A stretch of DNA of 64,000 nucleotides from Diogma glabrata (lineage: Eukaryota > Arthropoda > Insecta > Diptera > Cylindrotomidae): positions 153,165,064-153,229,063 of the forward strand of contig OY856188.1 of the NCBI GenBank assembly GCA_963693315.1, given 5' to 3'. The position numbers were made by a program, and so were the translations under genes. Of the stretch, positions 56,763 through 64,000 are shown one piece after another (within the stretch, counting starts at the first letter, position 1; each line of letters starts with the position of its first letter). Under the pieces are notes generated by a model that was not told the origin of the DNA, did not search any database, and saw only the letters and a program-made list of their open reading frames with translations.

Positions 56763-57650
56763 ATATGCACAACGAATTTTATCTCTAAAACAAAAAATTA
56801 TGCTAGTCCTAAACTTTCACAAGTTGTTAGATATAAAATAAGCTTCAATTTATTTAAAAAAAAAAAAAAAAAAAAAAGTCAATGCCATCTTTTTTTCAAT
56901 TACACCATTTTTTTCTTATGTTACACCGTTAAAAATTATTTCAAAAAATTAACAGTGTACATTTTTAAAAACTTTGTTCTAATACCTATTCAACGACATA
57001 TCATTTATGAAAATCGATTGAGTAGTTTTTCTACAATCGCTCGTCAAAATGCACTCACATCACAAAATAACAAAAATTGAGGGGCACCCTGTGAAGACCC
57101 CTGGTCGAAAAAAAAAATTCTAAGAGAACTTGTATTTTTTATTTATCAAAGACTATCTATAAACAAAAAATAATCAAAATTGAAAGGGGTCAAGTCAAAA
57201 CGATGTTGAATCTTCGTGAAATTGCTCATATATATATTTTTTGCGGTACAATTTTAAAATATTTGCTCCATCAAAAGTGTGGCAATATGTATATTGTAGG
57301 AAAGGTCTTGAGCAGTAAATGTGTCGAAAAATACTTTTTTTGAATTTTGACGATTTTTTCAGAAAAAATGGCAAAAATGTGACAATTGTGTTTTTTGAGT
57401 TTTTCTTTCGGTTATTTTGTTTTTTTTTTCAAGTTATTTGTTTCAAAATTCAAAATCTATATCTATCTATATATAAATACGCAAGCATAATTTTTGCGTC
57501 ACAATTTTAAAAATTTGCTCCATCAAAAGTGTGGCAATATGTATATTGTAGGAAAGGTCTTGAGTAGTAGATGTGTCGAAAAACACATTTTTTTGAATTT
57601 CGACGATTTTTTCAGAAAAAATGGCAAAAATGTGATAATTGTGCTTTTTT
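56763..57650 (+). repeat. 888-bp direct repeat flanking the second gypsy, right copy
   Basis: Matches 45835-46722 along its whole length. It contains the foldback right arm (56884-57238) without the left arm, then satellite. Beyond 57650 the satellite unit continues normally (GAGTATTTTGTTCGG), unlike the left copy. Confidence 0.8.
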
Positions 57651-57728
57651 GAGTATTTTGTTCGGTTATTTTGTTTTTTTTTTTTCAAGTTATTTGTTTC
57701 AAAATTCAAAATCTATATCTATCTATAT
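57239..57728 (+). repeat. ~250-bp satellite, two units
   Basis: Two units in tandem (57239-57480 and 57481-57728), ending at CTATCTATAT where the motif-rich element 57729-59971 begins. The short open frames on both strands are satellite sequence. Confidence 0.85.
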
Positions 57729-58253
57729 GAGCGAATCCTGGTTACGGTTGTGACACAAAGTATTGCTTTATCAGGTAATTCCAGCTACTCTGTCTTATAA
57801 AAACCTTACGAACAATTTTTGGGGTACAGCATTCACCTAAAGGTACAATTATAGAACCTTCACTTATTGACATTTAGTATTGTACTTATTGCAAAATATT
57901 AGTTTTCTGTTGTTACGGTTGTGACACAATTTGTGACACGTTTTTTTCTCTCGATGATCATTTCACGTTTTGTCCTCCGTTAAGGAAAATACCAAAATGA
58001 AAAAAATTTAATTGTCACAACAGATATATATTTAACTATTTAGAGTTGAATTCATAAGTTTGTCTCTCTTGGTTCCTTAGAAAATAAATATTAAAAAGTT
58101 GTTGCAGTTGTGGCAGGTGCGTTACGGTTGTGACATTGTACAAAAATAATTGGAAATTCAGCATTTGTTATAGAGATTATGTAACCCACACGTGAGAAAC
58201 TTTCACGCAAATAAAAACAAATGATTTGGCATTATTTTTATAACAAACAAAAG

Positions 58254-58300
58254 TACAGTGAATTCCCGTTACAACGAATATTCCATTTTAACGAAGTAAG
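58254..58300 (+). repeat. Possible pogo/Tigger terminal fragment
   Basis: CAGTGAATTCCCGTTACAAC, then GAATATTCCATTTTAACGAA, resembles pogo/Tigger-type ends (CAGT...TATAACGAA, from memory). I found no partner end, so this is a weak call. Confidence 0.3.
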
Positions 58301-58619
58301 TGCTTTTCCCCTTTTGAATTATGTTAACTGACAAAAATTTTATCAAATTTCAACTACAATACTCATACATTACAATGTAATGGAAGCACTAAATTTAAAG
58401 CCTCGGTAGCTTTAAAATACAATTTTCCCCGAACTTCTTTAGGGATCGGCCATTAGCATTTAATCTGTTCTATTCCAACATCAGTGTCAAAATCAACATT
58501 AGTAAAAAAAACATAATACAACAACTGACCATCTTATTTTCTTAAATTATGAACGCAAATTTTGTCATCTTTCACGCAATCACAGTACCCAAGAACATTG
58601 CCATATGCAAAAAATTGGA

Positions 58620-58765
58620 TTTGTGTTTTTAATTTTTTTTTTTTTTTTAATAAAATGTGATGTGTAGTAGGCATTACAATATGTGTCACAACAACACATA
58701 AAAACCTTTTAAGACCAAGGTTCCACAACAACATGCGTTCAAAGGATGTTAATGGACGCAAATCT
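58620..58765 (-). repeat. LINE 3'-end fragment
   Basis: On the - strand it matches the 3' end of the LINE at 34440-34600: GTTGTTGTGACACATATTGT, then an AATAAA-free AT stretch and an A-run (T-run at 58629-58647 on +). About 145 bp, 5'-truncated. Confidence 0.7.
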
Positions 58766-59082
58766 GTTTTTTTTTTTTAATATGTTTTTGTTAAATAATG
58801 GATAACTAAACCATAAATCCTATCACATATAAAATATGACATAGGCCAATATTTCGTGATAGGATAGGGAAAATAAAAATAAAATAAGAGATAAAAAGCA
58901 AATTTGTTTTAAAAATTTGCAGGAACAAAACTAAAATTGGTTTGCCAATAGTCCAGCTAATGGCATAATCCTTGATTATGGGACGCAGTATATTTTTCAA
59001 TGATTAAAGCTCAGATATATAGTTATATGAAGGCTCGTTTCTTCTAGCAAGCTATAGCGTTCCAGCATCAAGGAATATTCAT

Positions 59083-59241
59083 TAGCTAAGATTGAGAGTG
59101 CTACTGTTGACTTAATACAGTTCATCCGCCAGCACCCCTAAGATATCACCTTGGCTAGTGATATCTCACTGCTATTGCCAGTGGTATGCGATATCTCACG
59201 TGAACTCATATGCCAATAGCAGGGACTGGAGTACGCGGGGT
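59083..59241. repeat. Structured module, second copy
   Basis: Aligned to 42064-42206: AGCTAAG, CATCCGCCAGCACCC, GCCAGTGGTATG, GAGTACGCGGGG. Stem CTGCTATTG (59169-59177) / CAATAGCAG (59214-59222) with a 36-nt loop that is longer than in the first copy because of an added GATATCTCACG-like segment. Confidence 0.55.
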
Positions 59242-59971
59242 TGTCACATCCGTGAATTGAATTTTTTTAATTTTTTTCATATGGAGTGAATGTTTTTACA
59301 TTGTGTAAATGTGCTTTATAATGGAAACTATCTTCTACCCTATATTTTATAGTGTAAACACTAGCAACAATAATAACATGTCACAACCTGAACCTTTTGT
59401 GTCACAACCGCAACACCATGTGTCACAACCGCAACACCATGTGTGTCACAGCCATAACACTAATTATAAATAGTAATAACTGGGAAAAATTACTTTTTTG
59501 TTTATATTATGGTTGCACACGTAGTCAGTATCACTTTTGATTATATAACACATTTTACAAAACAATACTGAATACAGAATCTGTTTTATTATAACTGAAA
59601 GGTTACTTTTTGTTACGGTTGTGACATATTAATTAGTTTTTTCTAAATGTTATTCTATTTACCTTGAAGCTTGAGGTTTTGCAATTTTTTTTTATAAAAA
59701 ACACACCATTGATATCCCTACCAACTAAGAACATCAAGTCGGCCGTTTAAGATTGCATCACTCTGAGAGAAACATGTTGCAAGATTTGCATTCTAATATG
59801 ACAATATAAAAATGTTGAGAACAAGCATCACAGATATGGCTATAGGCAGTACTATGTCTTAAAATAATTAATTTATTTTGTTAGATTATTGAAGTGGAGA
59901 TCTCAAGCTTTAATTTGATGTATTACAAGTGCATATTATAAATAAAAATTTTTTTGTTTGGTGATTGGCTC

Positions 59972-61600
59972 ATATATAAATACGCAAGCATAATATTTGC
60001 GCTACAGTTTTAAAATATTTACTCCATCAAAAGTGTGGCAATATGTATATTGTAGGAAAGGTCTTCAGTAGTAGATGTGTCGAAAAATACTTTTTTTTGA
60101 ATTTCGACGATTTTTTCAGAAAAAATGGCAAAAATGTGATAATTGTGTTTTTTGAGTTTTTTGTTTTTTTTTTTCAAGTTATTTGTTTCAAAATTCAAAA
60201 TCTATATCTATCTATCTATATATAAATACGCAAGCATAATTTTTGCGGTACAATTTTAAAATATTTGCTCCATCAAAAGTGTGGCAATATGTATATTGTA
60301 GGAAAGGTCTTGAGTAGTAGATGTGTCGAAAAATACTTATTTTTGAATTTTGACGATTTTTTGTGAATTTTGACGATAATTGTGTTTTTTGAGTTTTTTG
60401 TTCGGTTATTTTGTTTTTTTTTTTCAAGTTATTTGTTTCTCAATTCAAAATCTATATCTATCTATATATAAATACGCATTCATAATTTTTGCGGTACAAT
60501 TTTAAAATATTTGCTCCATCAAAAGTGTGGCAATATGTACATTGTAGGAAACGTCTTGAGTAGTAGATGTGTCGAAAAATACTTTTTTTTTGAATTTTGA
60601 CGATTTTTTGTGAATTTTGACGATAATTTTTTTTTGCTGTCAGAAATTTTATTTTTCATTCATACAAACTATGATCTTTAAACAGTAGGCTTTGTTTTAA
60701 CTGTCGGCAATTCTTCTTGTCGTCGATAATTTTGCTTTGTCGTTATGAGAATTCTTTGTTGTCATTTTTTGTTCTAACAAAATGAAATATAATTTCATCT
60801 TAGTAGGCGCATAAATTTGTAATTTATTTTTGACAAATAAACAAACATGCAAATATTTATGAATGAAAACGGACATTTTTATTATTTGCATTTTTACATA
60901 ATTTTGTATTATTAAATAATTTGTAGAAAAATTTTATTTAGAAACTAATAATTATCTTTTAAACAAAATTATAATTAAAAAAAATTATCTCATTAAATAC
61001 CACTCTTCATTGAAATTTTTGTCTAAAATTTTTCAATTTTACTCATTAAATTATTTTTAAGCAACACTGCTCAATCAAACCACTACTTAAACCACTCGTC
61101 CTTCGGACTCGTGGTTTATTGTGCGCTTTGATTCGCAGTGTTGCTAAATAATTTAATTCGTAAAATCAAAAAATTTTCGAAAAAATTTCAATGACTCGTG
61201 GTATTACAACCGATAATTGTGTTTTTTGAGTTTTTTGTTCGGTTATTTTGTTTTTTTTTTCAAGTTATTTGTTTCTCAATTCAAAATCTATATCTACCTA
61301 TATATAAATACGCATTCATAATTTTTGCGGTACAATTTTAAAATATTTGCTCCATCAAAAGTGTGGCAATATGTATATTGTAGGAAAGGTCTTGAGTAGT
61401 AGATGTGTCAAAAAATACTTTGTTTTAAATTTTCACGATTTTTTCAGAAAAAATGGCAAAAATGTGATAATTGTGTTTTTTGAGTTTTTTGTTCTGTTAT
61501 TTGGTTTGTTTTTCAAGTTATTTGTTTCTCAATTCAAAATCTATATCTATCTATATAAAAATACGCAACTATAATTTTTGCAGTACAATTTTAAAATATT
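59972..61600 (+). repeat. ~250-bp satellite, about five units
   Basis: Units start near 59972, 60221, 60469, 61308 and 61561; the third is split by an insertion (60629-61210). Unit length is ~245-252 bp. Two units have a shortened middle in which GAATTTTGACGATTTTTTGT repeats GAATTTTGACGATAATTGT. The last unit is truncated near 61600. Open frames here are satellite. Confidence 0.85.
60629..61210. mobile_element. 582-bp insertion with large terminal palindrome and 8-bp TSD
   Basis: CGATAATT flanks it (60621-60628 and 61211-61218), and the adjacent satellite unit at ~60374 shows the empty site. The right part is a ~210-bp near-palindrome (60996-61205; arms with TTCATTGAAATTTTT / AAAAAATTTCAATGA and GCAACACTG / CAGTGTTGC) closed by GTCCTTCGGAC. 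The left part is ~370 bp of AT-rich sequence beginning with a T-run. Open frame 60697-60891 has no motif. Confidence 0.7.
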
Positions 61601-61639
61601 TTTTTGTCTATTTACAATTTCTATTTACAATGGCCGAAT

Positions 61640-62447
61640 TTCGGACACTGGGCGATTCCTAGTAACCATTAAATTGAACAACCCAAATCAATTCGATGTT
61701 GTTTGGAAACATTTGACCAAAAAAAATAAGGATGCATCAAACTGCGATATTTGTTTTAAACGATATTATGTAAAGGATTTGCTACCACTGGTCTTCATCG
61801 ACATTTCAATGCCATACATTTTTTGAAAAGAAAACAGCCAGAGTCGGGCACAAGTAGAAGAAGTAGTCCTGCGCATAAAAGATGTGTTCAAATCAACATT
61901 GATATGCAAAAATCGATAAATTCATGTAAAGGCGGTGTCAGTCGATGAGTTAAGTAACTGCTCAATTAGTTGCTGTTGATGGGTTTTCTTAGAATTTCAA
62001 AAAGTAGCTTTATTCGACATCATTTTTCCGAAAAATCCTTCAGATGTAAAAGAGTCATTAAATTTGTTGAAACTAAAAGCTTGAGTTAATAAATGATATT
62101 AATTATATAGTAACAAAAAGTTGAGTACATCGCTAGACAAATGGACAACAAAAGATTTATGGATGTTCATATATATTGTAATATCACTGAATTGGATAAT
62201 TTGGGTTTAATCCCTACAAATGGAAATTGTTCGAAGTTATTAGATTTATTATTTACAATTAAAGAAATTGTTTAATTTAATATGCATATTGCATAGTAAT
62301 AAAATCAGTGTAAAGATACATTGGTTTTTAATTTGACGTTATAAACGAGGAATTCTAAGAAACTATGTTTCTCGAGATTCCTCGAGAAATAAATATTTCT
62401 CGTTTTCTTTCTCGAGAAATTTAAAAGTCGAGAAATCAGAAACACTA
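61640..62447 (+). pseudogene. BED-finger hAT transposase remnant
   Basis: Frame near 61680-61800: FDVVWKHLTKKNKDASNCDI then CFKRYYVKD, resembling a BED zinc finger (CX2C), followed in another frame by H...H-type sequence. Further down SLDKWTTKDLWMF-like sequence at ~62135 and GLIPTNGNCSK at ~62205 fit hAT dimerisation-core regions of ZBED-like proteins. Many stops. The segment ends near repeated TTTCTCGAGAAA words (62365-62440), possibly subterminal repeats of the hAT end. Confidence 0.55.
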
Positions 62448-62574
62448 CTCGTGCGCAGTATTTTCCCTCGCATGTAAAATGATATTTACAGCTCTAGGTA
62501 TGTAATATACTATTATGCAATAGAAATAAGAATTTAAATATGTGTATACGTAAACTTTAAAGAAATTTAAATAA

Positions 62575-62890
62575 AATGTTGTTGTTGTAGCGACGGTATA
62601 GTTGCTAACCCTCCGGCTCCATGTCCAGGTTCAGGAACTCTGCTACTGCTTTTGGGCAGTACCACAAATCTTCCTTCGTCAGGTTAGTTACATTTTTAGG
62701 ACATCTGAATAGGTGGTCTACATCATGCGGCGTGCCCTCACATGCGGGACACTTGTCAATAATTTCAGGATCAATTCAGGATCAAGAACATGTAGTTGTT
62801 TAGGATGCGAGACCAACCGGATCTTAGTTGAGCTAGGATGGATCTCGTGCTACGGGGCAATTAAACCTCTTCGGCAGCGACTTTTGGTAA
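62575..62890 (-). pseudogene. LINE RNase H C-terminus and 3' tail
   Basis: On the - strand LAQLRSGWSRILNNYM, then a stop, then CPACEGTPHDVDHLFRCPKN, DLWYCPKAVAEFLNL and a stop. This matches the C-terminal zinc-knuckle-like (CxxC...H...C) end of I/LOA/R1-type LINE proteins. It is followed by a short 3' end and a (CAA)n-like tail (TTGTTGTTG on + at ~62579). A duplicated AGGATCAATTC breaks the frame. 5'-truncated copy. Confidence 0.75.
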
Positions 62891-63598
62891 GCTTTTTATT
62901 AACTCTATTTGGGGCGTAGCTCCTTAGTCCTCAACAACTTTTTATTTTAAATAAAATGCCGATGTCCATTGCAAGTTCATTTCTATATTTTGGTATGAGT
63001 AGGTATTTAGGTGTACCCTATTTTCTAGGTACATGACCTTTATTTTTTAAATTCTAAACTAGTTGAATGTCTGATTTCTTCTTACTAGAGTTTGGTTTCA
63101 TTGTAGATTGATAAGTCAAAGAATTTAAAAATTGCACAAACGCATTAATTTTTGCAAAACGTGAATGGACTTTATAACTTTAAAATACATTCTTTACAAA
63201 AGTAAAAAAATCTTTCTAGTCGTCATTTTATTATCTATTTCATATGCAATAATAATGGAAAAAATTTAAGTTTAAACGTGATATTGTTTTATCTTTTAAT
63301 TTTACTCTAAACTGATTCCATATGTAATTTTTCAAAAATAGAATTGCGTCGGTATGATTTCTAACTATTTTATTATCTAATTATATGTGTGTACTAAAAA
63401 GGCAGAAGCAAAATTTTTTAAAATTACGTAACAAAATATTTTAATTATATTGGAATTAATTATATTATATATAATTATATTATATTATATTGGAATTAAT
63501 TATATACAAAGCCAACCGTTGAAATTAAGATAAACAAAAACAAGAAGCAATAAACATTTCACATTCGTAAAAGTTTGTCGTATCTGTTTTATAATACT
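62891..63598. other. Non-coding stretch
   Basis: AT-rich. A duplicated ATTATATTGGAATTAATTAT occurs around 63446-63505. No gene recognised. Confidence 0.5.
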
Positions 63599-63650
63599 GC
63601 AATATTGGTACCAATATTGCAAAAAATATTACGATATCGTAATATTTTTT
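63599..63650. repeat. Two abutting perfect palindromes
   Basis: 63599-63620 is a 22-bp perfect palindrome centred on GGTACC (CAATATTGGTACCAATATTG plus flanks). 63621-63650 is a 30-bp perfect palindrome centred on CGATATCG. They touch without a spacer. Confidence 0.8.
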
Positions 63651-63739
63651 AGTAATTAGTGCCAATAAATATCACATTTTACGTGATGTAATGTAGTGTA
63701 GTTCAATGAATGATTCTCTTGCATAAAAAACACAAACGT

Positions 63740-64000
63740 GAGTCGCACAAAACCCAGATTCGTGCAAATTATTCCATTTATACGCTGTTCAGACAACAGT
63801 TCTTTTGCATACTGGCACTATAACAGTGTAGGACTTCGACAGTTCCGCTGTTTGCGTTAACCGATTGACGAATACAACGGTGAAAAAAAATTTGGTTGAG
63901 GAATGATGGATCTGATTCATCGGAGTGCTATTTTTGTTTATATATGTTTAAAAAGCTACAGTACGACGATGGTGTAGGGAATCAAGATTTGATGTTTTTT
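63740..64000 (-). pseudogene. Diverged LINE fragment at the window edge
   Basis: On the - strand it matches the RT C-terminal region of the LINE at 34640-34890 (for example CATCAAATCTTGATTCCCTA, then CACCATCG, and AAATGGAATAATTTG near 63770). Strongly diverged with stops; it may continue past the window. Confidence 0.7.

Larger units (their letters stand above)
57729..59971. mobile_element. Candidate DNA element with repeated GTTACGGTTGTGACA motifs
   Basis: It sits exactly inside a satellite unit: CTATCTATAT on the left, ATATATAAATACGC on the right, which gives a 4-bp ATAT duplication against intact units. The ends are GAGCGAATCCTG and, reverse complemented, GAGCCAATCACC (9 of 12 match). GTTACGGTTGTGACA-like words occur at 57741, 57912, 58121 and 59612 on +, and at 59379, 59400, 59420 and 59443 on -. 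No transposase was recognised in 2.24 kb; open frame 58806-59000 has no motif. It carries a LINE 3' fragment and the structured module. Confidence 0.55.

Overview
The window looks like AT-rich, repeat-dense nuclear DNA of an arthropod, most probably an insect. I see no host gene that I can defend. There are no bacterial signatures. The coding material is insect-type transposable element (TE) protein: Ty3/gypsy gag-pol, CR1/jockey-like and RTE-like LINEs, Penelope GIY-YIG, hAT (ZMYM1-like and BED-finger) and Tc1/mariner. I cannot name the species. A 200-base run of N at 20644-20843 is an assembly gap.

Layout. 1-4000: degenerate repeats, a Penelope-like fragment and a 5'-truncated LINE. 4011-20643: a decayed Ty3/gypsy element on the + strand (LTR, tRNA-Leu-type primer site, SAP-domain gag, zinc knuckle, protease, RT, RNase H, broken integrase). 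Its gag is split by a complete 10.9 kb insertion at 6669-17593, which has two near-identical ~3.5 kb LTRs, a 4-bp target duplication, a primer-binding site on the - strand and no recognisable coding capacity. This LARD-like (large retrotransposon derivative) non-autonomous element is the most interesting object here.

20844-29290: GATC-rich 24-bp and 50-bp tandem arrays, a terminal-repeat element, a decayed C2H2 gene-like sequence and an RTE LINE 5' part. 29291-33470: a hAT element of the ZMYM1 type with TIRs and an 8-bp target duplication. 34440-41400: two related LINEs on the - strand; the second is interrupted by a hairpin insertion and by an 820-bp Transib-like element (CACAGTG termini, CGTCG target duplication). 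41478-46722: long-inverted-repeat and foldback elements, a Tc1 fragment and a ~250-bp satellite.

46724-56762: a second Ty3/gypsy element on the - strand with long open gag and pol, but with the RT YXDD segment deleted. It is flanked by exact-length 888-bp direct repeats. 57729-61600: a candidate new DNA element with repeated GTTACGGTTGTGACA motifs sitting inside the satellite, then more satellite with a hairpin-ended insertion. 61640-64000: a BED/hAT remnant, a LINE RNase H tail, twin palindromes and a LINE fragment.

The elements do not work together as a pathway. The window is a nested stack: gypsy holds the LARD; a LINE holds the Transib-like element and a hairpin insert; the satellite holds the second gypsy copy, the motif-rich element and another hairpin insert. 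Coordinates of repeat edges were read by eye and may be off by a few bases unless a target duplication fixes them.
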